DNA of 64,000 bases from DAIDKA01 sp035487155. Its GTDB lineage: Bacteria; Pseudomonadota; Gammaproteobacteria; Steroidobacterales; Steroidobacteraceae. Below are positions 53,174 through 62,107 of this stretch, piece by piece. The stretch is taken from positions 65,975 to 129,974 of the forward strand of contig DATHMK010000081.1 of the NCBI GenBank assembly GCA_035487155.1, read 5' to 3'. Within the stretch, counting starts at the first letter, position 1. Every line of letters begins with the position of its first letter. The notes beneath the pieces were generated by a model. The model saw nothing but the letters and a program-made list of their open reading frames with translations, had not been told where the DNA came from and did not search any database. A program made the translations under genes and the position numbers.

Positions 53174-55339
53174 ATGATGAACAAAAAGTGCCCGCTGTTC
53201 CTGACTCTCGTTGCGCTGACTCTGGCGGGCCTTGCGCACGCCGAGGATGCCGGCACGACGTCCGCGAATGGCGTGGAGGAAGTCGTGATTCAGACTTCCC
53301 GGGACAAGGGCGATTACCGCGTCAACACGCTCGATTCAATCGGTCCGCTGGGTACGACGCCCATCGTGAATACCCCCTACTCGATCTCGGTGCTGCCCTC
53401 GGACCTCATCGAGAACACCCAGGCGGTCGACTTCAAGGAAGTCTCCAAGTACATGCCGCTGGTGTCGTTTCAGGAGCAGCAGGGTCCGGACATCCTGCGA
53501 CCGATGACGCGCGGCATGCAGGGTGGCAACTTCCAGAACACCAAGATCGACGGCATGACGGTGTTCTTCACCGGCACCACCGCCATGGAGCAGTTCGACC
53601 AGATCGAGGTGGTCAGCGGCGTACCTGCCTCGCTGTACGGACCGGCCCCGCCCTCGGGCATGTTCAACATGATCACCAAACGCCCCACGGACTACGACTT
53701 GCGTGAAGTCACGGCGACGTATGTCAGCGACACCCTCGGCACGGCGAAGGCCGACTTCGGCGGCCAGCTCGATCGCAATGGCGTCATCAGCTACCGCTTC
53801 AATGCGCTGTATGGCAGCGGCGAGGGCTACGTGGATGAGAGCCATGAACGGCGCACGCTGGCCGATCTGGGCATCGACGTGCGACCCTGGGAGCACACGG
53901 TTCTGGAGCTCAACTACAGCAGCAACGTGCTGGATGTCACGGGTTTTCCCGGCTGGTTCACCTACTCGGAGAAGATTCTGCTGCCACCGGCGCCGGATCC
54001 GCAGGTGGTGGGCATTGGCCAGCCTTATGCGGGCGTGTACCTGCGCACGACCATTGGCAGCGCGCGCATCAAGCAGGACTTCGGTGCCCACTGGCACCTG
54101 GTGGCCGGCATTCTCAACCAGACCGTAGAGCGCAACATCAATACGGCGGTGAACAACCTCACCTCCAACAGCGGCGCCTACACCACTTCATTCGGCAATG
54201 GCTTCGCGCCGCGGTTTGCCATCACCAGCGATACGGCATATCTGGATGGCACCTTCGACACCTGGGGCATAGGGCACGACCTGACCCTCGGCTCGGCCGG
54301 CTATCGGGCCGCCTCGTACGCGGTCATCACCGCGGCGACACCCGCCAGCGTGCTGTTGGGTAGCGCGAACATCGATGCGCCGGTCATCTATCCGGAGCCC
54401 GTGGCGGGTCCGCCCAATGTCAGTTCGAGCCACATCTATGACTCCTCTGATGCCTACCAGCAGGGCTTCAACCTCGGTGACACCCTGAAGTTCAACGACC
54501 ACTGGCTGCTGCGGCTAGGGGCAAGCCAGGACTGGTTCCACACCAACAATTTCAGCAACAAGAGCGTGGAGACCACTGAATACAGCAACCACGGCATAAG
54601 TCCGACGGCCAGCATCATCTTCAAACCCGCGGCCAGCAGCTCCGTGTACGCCACCTGGGCGAGCAGCCTGCAGGCAGGGGATCTGGCGCCCGCGGGAACC
54701 GTGAATGCGGGGGATAGCCTGCCACCCTACCGCAGCCAGGAGTACGAGGTCGGGTACAAGACGAACTTCGACACCATCAATTTCACCGCCGCACTGTTTC
54801 GGATCGAGCGGCCGTTCGCCAACGTCAATACGCTCGACAATACCTTCCAGATCACAGGCGACCAGGTCAACAAGGGTCTGGAGCTCTCCGCGGTCGGCGA
54901 CCTCGTCGGTGGGCTGACGATGTATGGCGGCTTCACGCTGCTGAACTCGACACTGCAGGACACACCGCTCCCCGCGACGAACGACAAGTTGTACGTCGGT
55001 ACGCCCAAGGTGAAGGGCAACGTGCTGCTGGAGTACCACCTGCCGGCCGTGCCGGGACTGGTCGCCACCTTCGACTATCAGTTCTCCGGGCCGCGGCCGG
55101 CCGATGACACCAACCAGTTCTCGGTGGCCGGATACAACCTGTTCGACATCGGCGGCCGCTACACGCGCAAGATGTGGGGCGTGCCGGTCGCCTGGCGCCT
55201 GGCGGTGGAAAACATCGCCGACCGCCACTACTGGTCCACGATCGGGCCGAGCAACATCACCGGCGCCAACACCGGCAATCTGGTGGCCCACGTCGGGGCG
55301 CCGCGCACGCTGGCCGCCTCCGTGACCGTCAAATTTTGA
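53174..55339 (+). CDS. TonB-dependent receptor of the siderophore-receptor type
   Basis: A 721-residue outer-membrane receptor. A signal peptide (LFLTLVALTLAGLAHA), a TonB-box-like VEEVVIQT, a plug domain (TPYSISVLPSDLIEN, QIEVVSGVPASLYGPAPPSGM) and a barrel ending in ASVTVKF are visible. It matches siderophore-receptor-type TonB proteins more than cobalamin ones. ATG 53174 and 53177 are both possible. The genes on each side are for molybdenum/tungsten cofactor and its regulation, so it may take up a metal-oxyanion complex rather than iron; this is inference. Confidence 0.93.
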   Translation: MMNKKCPLFLTLVALTLAGLAHAEDAGTTSANGVEEVVIQTSRDKGDYRVNTLDSIGPLGTTPIVNTPYSISVLPSDLIENTQAVDFKEVSKYMPLVSFQEQQGPDILRPMTRGMQGGNFQNTKIDGMTVFFTGTTAMEQFDQIEVVSGVPASLYGPAPPSGMFNMITKRPTDYDLREVTATYVSDTLGTAKADFGGQLDRNGVISYRFNALYGSGEGYVDESHERRTLADLGIDVRPWEHTVLELNYSSNVLDVTGFPGWFTYSEKILLPPAPDPQVVGIGQPYAGVYLRTTIGSARIKQDFGAHWHLVAGILNQTVERNINTAVNNLTSNSGAYTTSFGNGFAPRFAITSDTAYLDGTFDTWGIGHDLTLGSAGYRAASYAVITAATPASVLLGSANIDAPVIYPEPVAGPPNVSSSHIYDSSDAYQQGFNLGDTLKFNDHWLLRLGASQDWFHTNNFSNKSVETTEYSNHGISPTASIIFKPAASSSVYATWASSLQAGDLAPAGTVNAGDSLPPYRSQEYEVGYKTNFDTINFTAALFRIERPFANVNTLDNTFQITGDQVNKGLELSAVGDLVGGLTMYGGFTLLNSTLQDTPLPATNDKLYVGTPKVKGNVLLEYHLPAVPGLVATFDYQFSGPRPADDTNQFSVAGYNLFDIGGRYTRKMWGVPVAWRLAVENIADRHYWSTIGPSNITGANTGNLVAHVGAPRTLAASVTVKF

Positions 55340-55456
55340 CCCGATAGTCGGCAGATGGCAGTTTGCCGGCTGCCACCCGCCGGCCTGAATGCGCAATCCG
55401 CGCGACCCGGCGGGCCCGCTGCTGCCTGTGGGCGTCGAACGGGTTACATTACGGCA

Positions 55457-56647
55457 GTGGATCCAACCAAAACAGTCAGGAAAATCCCCTCCGGGGCACT
55501 CGCCCCGTCCCGGGCGACCTGCTTGCCGGCCGCCGACGGCAAACTCGGCCTGCACCTTCGATACGCCTTCGAGCCCGGTGAGCAGTCCGGCGCACAGCTG
55601 GGAAATGCGCTCTTTGAACTGCTCGCGGCCGTGACCGAAGGGGGCTCGATTCGGCACGCCGCCAAGCTGCTGAATTCCTCCTATCGGTATGTGTGGGACT
55701 CGCTGCGCAAATGGGAGGCCATTCTCGGTGAACCCCTGGTGACCTGGTCACAGGGACGAAAGGCCCGCCTGACGCCATTCGCCGAGAAGCTCGCCTGGGC
55801 CGAACGTCGCGCCAGAATCAGAATGCAACCGCATATCGAAGCCTTGCGCTCCGATCTGAGCCGGGTGCTCAGCGAGGCGCGCGATGATCGTTCGCAGTTG
55901 CTCACGGTTCGGGCCAGCCACGACCTGGCGCTGCCCATTCTGCAGCAGCACGCCGGCAGGGCGGCAAACCTGCATCTGGATATCGGCTTTCAGGGCAGCG
56001 TTGACGCGCTGCGGGCACTGAATGACCGGCAGTGTCTGGTGGCGGGTTTCCACGTACCGGCCTTGTCCGTGGGTGCGCCCATCTTCGCCCGGGCGCTAAA
56101 ACCCTGGCTCAAGCCCAAGGTCCATCAGCTGATCGCCTGCTCACGGCGCATGCAGGGACTCATGGTGCGCAAGGAGCATGCCGCGCTGGTGCATGAATTT
56201 GCGGACCTGGTGCGGCATCGGTTGCGCTTCGTGAATCGCCAGCCCGGTTCGGGCACCCGGATGCTCGTGGATCATCTGATCAATGAACAGGGCCTGCAGC
56301 CCGGCAACCTGCTCGGCGAGCTCGACCATACCGAGAACACCCACGTTGCCGTCGCGCTATGCGTGGCCAGCGGGGTGGTTGACGCGGGCGTCGGCATCGA
56401 GGCCGCCGCCTTGCAGTTCGGCCTGCATTTCGTGCCGCTGGTCGAGGAGAGTTACTTCCTCGCCTGTCTGGGCGAGGATATCCAGCATCCGGCCATCGAG
56501 CATCTGCGGGAGATTCTGGCCGGGCCGCGCTGGCGCGGAATTCTGGCGGATCTGCCCGGCTACCGGCCCGCAGCCGATCCAGGCAGTGTATTGGTGGTCG
56601 AGGAGGTCTTTCCCTGGTGGCGCCGGCGCGCATGGCCGGTTTGGTGA
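55457..56647 (+). CDS. ModE-like winged helix fused to periplasmic-binding-protein-like domain
   Basis: About 396 residues. The N-terminal about 110 residues form a ModE/LysR-type winged helix (LGNALFELLAAVTEGGSIRHAAKLLNSSYRYVWDSLRKWEAILG). The rest is a PBP-like ligand domain (LTVRASHDLALPIL, RFVNRQPGSGTRMLVDHLI, HVAVALCVASGVVDAG). It is a one-component sensor of the type linked with molybdate or cofactor genes. GTG 55457 is chosen because codon composition before it looks non-coding; ATG 55355, 15 bp after the receptor stop, is the alternative. It follows the TonB receptor and could regulate it. Confidence 0.88.
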   Translation: MDPTKTVRKIPSGALAPSRATCLPAADGKLGLHLRYAFEPGEQSGAQLGNALFELLAAVTEGGSIRHAAKLLNSSYRYVWDSLRKWEAILGEPLVTWSQGRKARLTPFAEKLAWAERRARIRMQPHIEALRSDLSRVLSEARDDRSQLLTVRASHDLALPILQQHAGRAANLHLDIGFQGSVDALRALNDRQCLVAGFHVPALSVGAPIFARALKPWLKPKVHQLIACSRRMQGLMVRKEHAALVHEFADLVRHRLRFVNRQPGSGTRMLVDHLINEQGLQPGNLLGELDHTENTHVAVALCVASGVVDAGVGIEAAALQFGLHFVPLVEESYFLACLGEDIQHPAIEHLREILAGPRWRGILADLPGYRPAADPGSVLVVEEVFPWWRRRAWPVW

Positions 56648-56667
56648 ACCCGCACCCGACCCGGTCG

Positions 56668-57048
56668 CTATTCCCAGGTGGTGGCGTTGCTCGGGAAGCC
56701 GGGTCTTTGCACCCGCACGACGCAGAAGCGCTGCCCGGTGGGCGCCTCCATCACCACCCAACGCTCCAGGCGCTGCACGACCTTCGCGCCCAGCTGCTCC
56801 AGGCGCGCGACCTCGGCCGGAACATCGTCGCTTTCGATGTCGATGTGCACGCGGCTTTCATGCTCCACACGCTGGATCTGCACCAAGGGTTCCTCGCTGG
56901 CACTCTCCAGCATGCAGTAATTCCCCTTGCTGCCCGGGTGACCGGAGTCGATCGCCCGACCCAGCGCTCGACTCCAGAACCCGGCGGCTTCCTCAACGGA
57001 GTTCACCTTGCAGTCGATCAGAATGGCGCAGAGGCGGGATCGGTGCAT
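56668..57048 (-). CDS. VOC family (glyoxalase/bleomycin resistance-like) protein
   Basis: A 126-residue vicinal-oxygen-chelate domain protein with CAILIDCKVNSVEEAAGFWSRALGR, VHIDIESDDVPAEVARLEQLGAKVV and the final RFCVVRVQRPGFP. The family covers glyoxalases, dioxygenases and resistance proteins; no substrate is evident. It lies 20 bp after the regulator gene on the opposite strand and 11 bp downstream of the UrcA gene on its own strand. Confidence 0.88.
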   Translation of the reverse strand: MHRSRLCAILIDCKVNSVEEAAGFWSRALGRAIDSGHPGSKGNYCMLESASEEPLVQIQRVEHESRVHIDIESDDVPAEVARLEQLGAKVVQRLERWVVMEAPTGQRFCVVRVQRPGFPSNATTWE

Positions 57049-57059
57049 GGCGCGAACAC

Positions 57060-57422
57060 CTAGCGGCTGGCGGTATTGAGTGAGTGCCGATCATCACGCT
57101 CACTGTAATACGCCGTCAACCGGGGTGAATCGACCTTGCGCACCGCGGCCGCGACCGCATCCTTGGTGCAGGAACGATGGGCGGCAGAAGGTATCAGAGA
57201 GCCTTGCGGTCCATACTGCTGGCAGACCTCATCGGCCGCGGTTTGAATGCGGCTGAAGAGTGTCTTGACGCCCGAGTGGGTATCCAGATTCAGGTCCGCG
57301 TAGCGCACCGCCACGGTCGGCTGTGCAGCGACGGACTGGGCGTGGCTCACGGGAGGCGCGACCAGAACGATCGCCAGGGCGTAGGCGCCGATGAGGGATG
57401 CCAATACACGTGAAGAAATCAT
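57060..57422 (-). CDS. UrcA family protein
   Basis: A 120-residue exported protein. After a signal peptide (LIGAYALAIVLVAPPVSHA) it has VAVRYADLNLDTHSGVKTLFSRIQTAADEVC, one Cys pair (EVC...RSC) and a KDAVAAAVRKVDSPRLTAYY end. This is the UrcA domain, common in alpha- and some gammaproteobacteria; function unknown. AGGAGACGAG precedes the ATG. Confidence 0.88.
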   Translation of the reverse strand: MISSRVLASLIGAYALAIVLVAPPVSHAQSVAAQPTVAVRYADLNLDTHSGVKTLFSRIQTAADEVCQQYGPQGSLIPSAAHRSCTKDAVAAAVRKVDSPRLTAYYSERDDRHSLNTASR

Positions 57423-57518
57423 GACTCGTCTCCTGTTGGGTCAGTGATGGGAGCTCACTGCGTGGGAGAGAGTCTGCGGTTAGGCGGCGCGGTGTGGTTT
57501 CCAAGTGCTCATGCGACG

Positions 57519-58481
57519 TTAAGATTCGCTTAACTGAGCGTGCGGGCGGGCAAATGCCGCCGATTCGGCTTTGATCCAGTTGCAGAATGCCTTGACCGCA
57601 GGCAGTTCGGCGGCCCGCGGTGGATAGACCAGCCAGTAACTGCGCTCCCAGGGTATGGTCTTGGCGCTGGCTCTGACCAACGCACCATTGGCGATCTCGT
57701 CCCCCACCAGACTCCAGCGGGCCAAAGCCAGGCCCGCTCCCTGCACGGCCATACGCACCAGCGCATGCGAGTCATCGAACGAGGCGCCGCGAAAGGCGGC
57801 TGCCTGCTCGCTCGCGCGGCCATCGAACAGCCACACGGTCCAGGGTTCTGTCACGCTGTGCAGCAGCGGGTAACGGCGCAGGTCATCGGCGCTGCGCAGC
57901 GGCCCATACTTCTCAAACAGGGCCGGGGAGCACACCGGCAGCACCCATTCGTCCAGCAGCTTTTCCGCGTGTACGTTGGGCCAGCTGCCGGCGCCGAAAC
58001 GTATGGCAAGCTGAAAGTCCTCCCGGATGAAGTCGACAAAATCACCGGAGCTGTGCAGATGCAGGTCGACCTCGCCATGCTTGGCCCGAAAGCGCGGCAG
58101 TCGCGGCAGCAGCCACTGCTGCAGGTAGGAGGGCAGAGTGGATAGCTTGAGCGTCCCGGAATGGCGCTCGGTGCGCGCATCATCGATGGCACGCTCCAGC
58201 TGCTCGAGAGCCTGCTGCACACGCGGCAACAGTTCCCGGCCTTCGGCCGTCACATGCACTTCGCGTCCATTGCGACGGAACAGGGGCCGTGCCAGATACT
58301 CCTCCAGGGTACGGATCTGGACGCTCACGGCGCTGGCCGTGACGCCCAGTGCATCGGCGGCCCGCGTGAAGCTCAGGTGCTGCGCGACCGCGACAAAGAC
58401 GCGCAGGCTTCCCAGCGGCAGCCGGCGCACGCTTGGCGGCGGCGCCTGACCGGTGCGGGAGCGCTTGCGTTGCGGCGGCAC
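57519..58481 (-). CDS. LysR-family transcriptional regulator (GcvA-like)
   Basis: A 320-residue regulator: winged helix SLRVFVAVAQHLSFTRAADALGVTASAVSVQIRTLEEYL at about 25-65, and an effector domain with PLFRRNGREVHVTAEG. A basic N-terminal extension (PPQRKRSRTGQ) precedes it and a GTG start at 58481 is assumed. It resembles the GcvA group by the helix-turn-helix sequence. Target genes are not evident; neighbours are an UrcA gene and a GH51 gene. Confidence 0.9.
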   Translation of the reverse strand: MPPQRKRSRTGQAPPPSVRRLPLGSLRVFVAVAQHLSFTRAADALGVTASAVSVQIRTLEEYLARPLFRRNGREVHVTAEGRELLPRVQQALEQLERAIDDARTERHSGTLKLSTLPSYLQQWLLPRLPRFRAKHGEVDLHLHSSGDFVDFIREDFQLAIRFGAGSWPNVHAEKLLDEWVLPVCSPALFEKYGPLRSADDLRRYPLLHSVTEPWTVWLFDGRASEQAAAFRGASFDDSHALVRMAVQGAGLALARWSLVGDEIANGALVRASAKTIPWERSYWLVYPPRAAELPAVKAFCNWIKAESAAFARPHAQLSES

Positions 58482-58632
58482 GCGCTTGTGCGTGGCGATG
58501 TTCCTGATCTCCTCACCGTTTGAGCTGTCTCATATGGTAGGCGCTGGGCGCGGGCCGATCCACCGCGTCGGGTGAGGATTGGATTTCAGGAATTGCAAGG
58601 CGCGTTGAGTTTTTCTCATCACTCACCGGCCC

Positions 58633-60222
58633 TCACCTGATTTCCACGACTGCCACGGACCGGGCGGGCAGCGACAGCCTCAGTTCGCCCGCCTGCAGGG
58701 TTGCCGCGATCGGCCTGGGTGTCACTTCATCGGGAGCATCGAAACTGTTGACCGAGTCGACGCGCGGCGCGCTCAGCACCTCACCTCTGGCCGAGTGAGC
58801 CCGCGCCTCACCGGCGGAAAGGGCCAGCGAAGCCTCATGCGAGGGATCGAGATTCACCACGGCGAGCCAGACCCGCTGTTGCGAGTCGAGGGCCGCCACG
58901 GCATCCAGGCGCGGCAGCTCGATGCCCTCGTGGGCGTAGATTCCGGCATCGAATTTGACCGCAATCCTGGTTGCGTTGTGAAAGGGCACGTACATCCTGA
59001 ACACGTGGTAGGTGGGTGTCAGCACCATGCGCTCATTGCGCGTCATGATCATGGACTGCAGCACATTGATCATCTGCGCGATGTTCGCCATGCGCACGCG
59101 CTCGGCATGACGCGCAAAAATATTGAGGTTCAACGCCGCCACGATGGCATCGCGCAGGGAATTCTGCTGCACCAGGAATCCGGGATTGGATCCCGGCAGC
59201 GGTGCCAGCCAGACGCCCCATTCATCCACCGCCAAAGCGACTTTCCGGTCCGGATCGTAGCGATCCATGGTGGCTGAATGCTTGGCGATCAGCGCGTCCA
59301 TCCCCAGCGTGTTCTTGAGCAGCAGAGCGTATTCGTGTTCGTCGAAATGCTCGCTCGGGTGCGCTGGCGGCCAGCCGGCTGAAGTATAGGAGTGCAGTGA
59401 CAGGCCCTCGAAACTCCAGCTCCAGATGCGCTCATGCCAGGCATGCATGTCGGCCTCGACGTAGCTGCTGTCCGCCCCATCAGCGCCGACGGCGATGCGA
59501 CGCATGGCCTGATCCCCGCTCTGCAGCGGATTGAAATTGTGGACGAAGCGGCTGTAGGTCTTCAGCTGGCTGATGTAGTAATCCGGGGTCATGGCTCCGC
59601 CGCATCCCCAGCTCTCATTTCCGATGCCAAGAAACCTGACGCGGTAGGGGGCCGCGTGGCCGTTGCGGGCACGTTCCTGACCCGCCGTCGTGGTCACCGG
59701 GGCGGTGAGATAGGCCAGCCAGTCGGCCGCTTCCTGGGGCGTACCGGACCCGACGTTGATCGACAGATAGGCTTCGCTACCGATCTGGTCGATGAAATCC
59801 ATGAACTCATCGCTGCCGAAGGTATTGGGTTCAACGGAGCCCCCCCAGTTGGAGTTGAGGGTGACCCGGCGCTGCTGCAGCGGACCGATACCGTCGCGCC
59901 AGTGATATTCATCGGCAAAGCAGCCGCCCGGCCAGCGCACGTTGGGCACATGCAAGGCGCGCAGTGCGCCGACCACGTCGCTGCGTATGCCGCGCACGTT
60001 GGGAATGCTCGAGTCGCGTCCGACCCAGATGCCGCCGTAGATTCCCGCGCCCAGGTGTTCGGCAAACTGTCCGAAGATATTCGGATCAATGGTCGGGCCG
60101 GCCGCGGTGGTGTCGATCTGAACATTGACCACGCCGTCCGGGCGGGAAGCGGCGGCGCTGGCCACGCTCGCAATCAGGATTGCGAACGACATCCATGAGG
60201 CTCGATGGCGCGGCGTGTTCAA
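58633..60222 (-). CDS. GH51-type alpha-L-arabinofuranosidase, exported
   Basis: About 529 residues of a TIM-barrel arabinofuranosidase with a C-terminal beta-sandwich. The acid/base Glu lies in IGNESWGCGG and the nucleophile Glu in VDEWGVWLAP. FGQFAEHLGAGIYGGIWVG and RWPGGCFADEYHWRDGIGP are family hallmarks. It removes arabinose from plant polysaccharides. I prefer the TTG at 60222 (AAGAGAT upstream), which yields a proper signal peptide with a basic start; ATG 60255 and 60192 are alternatives. It fits a plant-debris lifestyle. Confidence 0.9.
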   Translation of the reverse strand: MNTPRHRASWMSFAILIASVASAAASRPDGVVNVQIDTTAAGPTIDPNIFGQFAEHLGAGIYGGIWVGRDSSIPNVRGIRSDVVGALRALHVPNVRWPGGCFADEYHWRDGIGPLQQRRVTLNSNWGGSVEPNTFGSDEFMDFIDQIGSEAYLSINVGSGTPQEAADWLAYLTAPVTTTAGQERARNGHAAPYRVRFLGIGNESWGCGGAMTPDYYISQLKTYSRFVHNFNPLQSGDQAMRRIAVGADGADSSYVEADMHAWHERIWSWSFEGLSLHSYTSAGWPPAHPSEHFDEHEYALLLKNTLGMDALIAKHSATMDRYDPDRKVALAVDEWGVWLAPLPGSNPGFLVQQNSLRDAIVAALNLNIFARHAERVRMANIAQMINVLQSMIMTRNERMVLTPTYHVFRMYVPFHNATRIAVKFDAGIYAHEGIELPRLDAVAALDSQQRVWLAVVNLDPSHEASLALSAGEARAHSARGEVLSAPRVDSVNSFDAPDEVTPRPIAATLQAGELRLSLPARSVAVVEIR

Positions 60223-60255
60223 CTGAATCTCTTCAGCATGGGCTGTCGGAAACAA

Positions 60256-60453
60256 TCAGCGAATAGGCGCTACCCTACGCGGGTAGAAGCCGCTGTCGTC
60301 GAGGTCTGCTTCATTGACCTGCTTCGCGCTGCTCTCGATGATCGCACCGTGCACCCGCTGTATGGACTCGCGGGTGGCCATGCGCGGAGCGGTGCCGTTG
60401 CCTTTGGCGTGCTCGTCGGGGTGCGTGAAGCGATATACATTGATGAATCCCAT
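60256..60453 (-). CDS. Small conserved-looking protein of unknown function
   Basis: A 65-residue protein starting MGFINVYRFTHPDE, with MATRESIQRVHGAIIESS in the middle and an FYPRRVAP end. ATG 60453 is preceded by CAGGGAAT at a good distance. The sequence looks like a real small globular protein; I do not recognise it. It lies 33 bp upstream of the GH51 gene on the same strand and near the tRNA-derived repeat at 60559. Confidence 0.5.
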   Translation of the reverse strand: MGFINVYRFTHPDEHAKGNGTAPRMATRESIQRVHGAIIESSAKQVNEADLDDSGFYPRRVAPIR

Positions 60454-60558
60454 GCCTTGATTCCCTGGCCGCACACTGCGGCGTTGAGTGAGTGGGCGTG
60501 AATTACGTAGACGTTACGTACGGCGCCACTGTAAAATACGCTAAGCGCTTGTTTTCAC

Positions 60559-60599
60559 TGGCGCTCCCTGCGTGATTCGAACCCGTGTCCTGGCCTTGA
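60559..60599 (-). repeat. Truncated tRNA-Glu 3'-end copy (att-like), copy A
   Basis: These 41 bases match the 3' part of the tRNA-Glu at 63826-63866 at 38 of 41 positions, from CCA through the T-arm to the anticodon loop. The next bases continue with a loop reading UUC, as in tRNA-Glu(UUC), but the 5' half of a tRNA is missing. This is the part of a tRNA that integrases usually duplicate. Confidence 0.82.
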
Positions 60600-60730
60600 A
60601 AAGCCAGCTGGCGGCTATTGTCACACAGTGTGCGTCGTTGCAAATTGCTATTGATTGCCGGCCCTCGCGCCCCGGGCGGATTCAGGGCAAGGGCAAGTCG
60701 ATGGCCGTAGCATCAATCGGAGGCATCCTG

Positions 60731-61840
60731 ATGGCCAACGTCCGGCTCACGATGGTGGTACTGGCGGTGGCCACACGCCTTGCGTGCGCCCAGACGCCAC
60801 CCACCCGTCCTGCAGATGGCCCGGGTGCGCCCCACTGGATCGTGGTCGGCGCGTCGGCGCCCGGAATGAGTGCGCCAGCCGATCAGAATGGGGACTTCCT
60901 CATCGGACCGAACTACCAGCCGGCCCCGGAGTTGAGCGTTCTGCCCGGCACGCCCGCGGGCACGGTGCGGCAATTCACCCTGGAGTCAAAGGACAGCAGG
61001 TCATATGCGGGAATTGCGCGCAATGAATTCGGTACGGTCGATCCGGCTAATCCAAGGGCTCTGATCGTCCAGACGCATCCGCGCGCCTGGCAGCGGGCGA
61101 TCACGGTGTACGTTCCCCAGCAGTACCGGCCAGGCACAGCAACTCCCTTTATCGTTGTGAACGATGGGCCTGCATACGGCGCGCCCGATATGAACCTGCC
61201 GCATGCCCTCGACAATCTCATCGCGCAGCATCGCGTACCGGCCATGGTCGCGATCATGATTCAAAACGGCGGAGGCGATGCACAGGGCAGCCAGCGCGGG
61301 CTCGAGTATGACACCGTGTCAGGGAAGTTCGCCGAATACATCGAGCACGAGGTGCTGCCCCAGGTCGAAGCGCGCTACGCGCTCAGGTTGGCACGCGATC
61401 CTGACTCGCGCGCTGCCATGGGCTGCAGTTCCGGCGCCGCCGCCGCATTTACCATGGCCTGGTTCCACCCGGAGTGGTATCACCGCGTCATCAGCTATTC
61501 GGGAACCTTCGTAAATCAGCAGTGGCCGTTCAACCCGGACAATCCGGGGGGTGCGTGGGACTATCATCAGACGCTCATCCCGCACTCAGCGCCCAAACCG
61601 ATTCGCATCTGGATGCAGGTCGGTGATAGAGATCTGCTGAACCCCAACATCATGCGAGATGGGATGCATGACTGGGTGATGGCCAATCATGCGATGGCAG
61701 CGGCTCTCAAGCGCAAGCACTATCAATACCAATACACGTTTGCCCTGGACGCTGGACACTGTGATCAGCGCGTGCGCGAACAGACTCTGCCCGAGGCGCT
61801 CGAGTGGGTTTGGCGCGGCTATCGCGCCGAAGGGCGCTGA
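60731..61840 (+). CDS. Exported alpha/beta-hydrolase esterase (Fes/IroE-like)
   Basis: A 369-residue secreted esterase of the enterochelin-esterase/esterase-D-like family. Signal peptide MANVRLTMVVLAVATRLACA. Nucleophile Ser in GCSSGAA (GxSxG), conserved DGPAYG, GDRDLLN and the catalytic His in DAGHCD. TCGGAGGCATCC precedes ATG 60731; earlier in-frame starts overlap the tRNA-like repeat and are rejected. It may cleave siderophore or carbohydrate esters. It is bracketed by the two extra tRNA-Glu 3'-end copies. Confidence 0.85.
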   Translation: MANVRLTMVVLAVATRLACAQTPPTRPADGPGAPHWIVVGASAPGMSAPADQNGDFLIGPNYQPAPELSVLPGTPAGTVRQFTLESKDSRSYAGIARNEFGTVDPANPRALIVQTHPRAWQRAITVYVPQQYRPGTATPFIVVNDGPAYGAPDMNLPHALDNLIAQHRVPAMVAIMIQNGGGDAQGSQRGLEYDTVSGKFAEYIEHEVLPQVEARYALRLARDPDSRAAMGCSSGAAAAFTMAWFHPEWYHRVISYSGTFVNQQWPFNPDNPGGAWDYHQTLIPHSAPKPIRIWMQVGDRDLLNPNIMRDGMHDWVMANHAMAAALKRKHYQYQYTFALDAGHCDQRVREQTLPEALEWVWRGYRAEGR

Positions 61841-61910
61841 AGCCAATCCGCGGCCGGATGGCGGCGGCCGCGGCCGGCCCTTCGCTGACAATGCCGCACC
61901 CCTCAAAAGC

Positions 61911-61929
61911 TGGCGCTCCCTACGGGATT
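61911..61929 (-). repeat. 19-bp exact copy of the tRNA-Glu 3' end, copy B
   Basis: These 19 bases equal 63826-63844 exactly: the CCA end, acceptor 3' strand and part of the T-arm. Immediately beside it a broken permease gene begins. This looks like an attachment-site scar. Confidence 0.82.
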
Positions 61930-62085
61930 TTCCATCGCCCATCGCTGCCTGCCGCGCGCCGACGCCCATGGCCAGCATGGAGGCCGGCACTCCAACGGCA
62001 CACGTCACACCGATGATCATGGTACACATCATTCCCAGGTGCCGCGGCAAGCCGGGCAGGTTCGTGCGCAGCAGCGCCCCAGCTG
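61930..62085 (-). pseudogene. N-terminal fragment of a MacB/FtsX-like permease
   Basis: The minus-strand frame reads LLRTNLPGLPRHLG, then a hydrophobic MMCTMIIGVTCAVGVPASML stretch and GVGARQAAMGDG, as in the N-terminus of ABC-3-type permeases. It stops exactly where the 19-bp tRNA-Glu repeat starts. Upstream, DLFRQLG fits the same family but in a different frame, which suggests a one-base loss in a G-run. It sits right after the intact permease gene, where a second permease gene is expected. Confidence 0.6.
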
Positions 62086-62107
62086 TCTGAACAAATCCCT
62101 GCGCACC

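Noticed and set aside
60559..60640. Functional tRNA-Glu(UUC) at copy A.
   Set aside because: The 5' half (D-arm and acceptor 5' strand) has no match, so the molecule could not fold as a tRNA.
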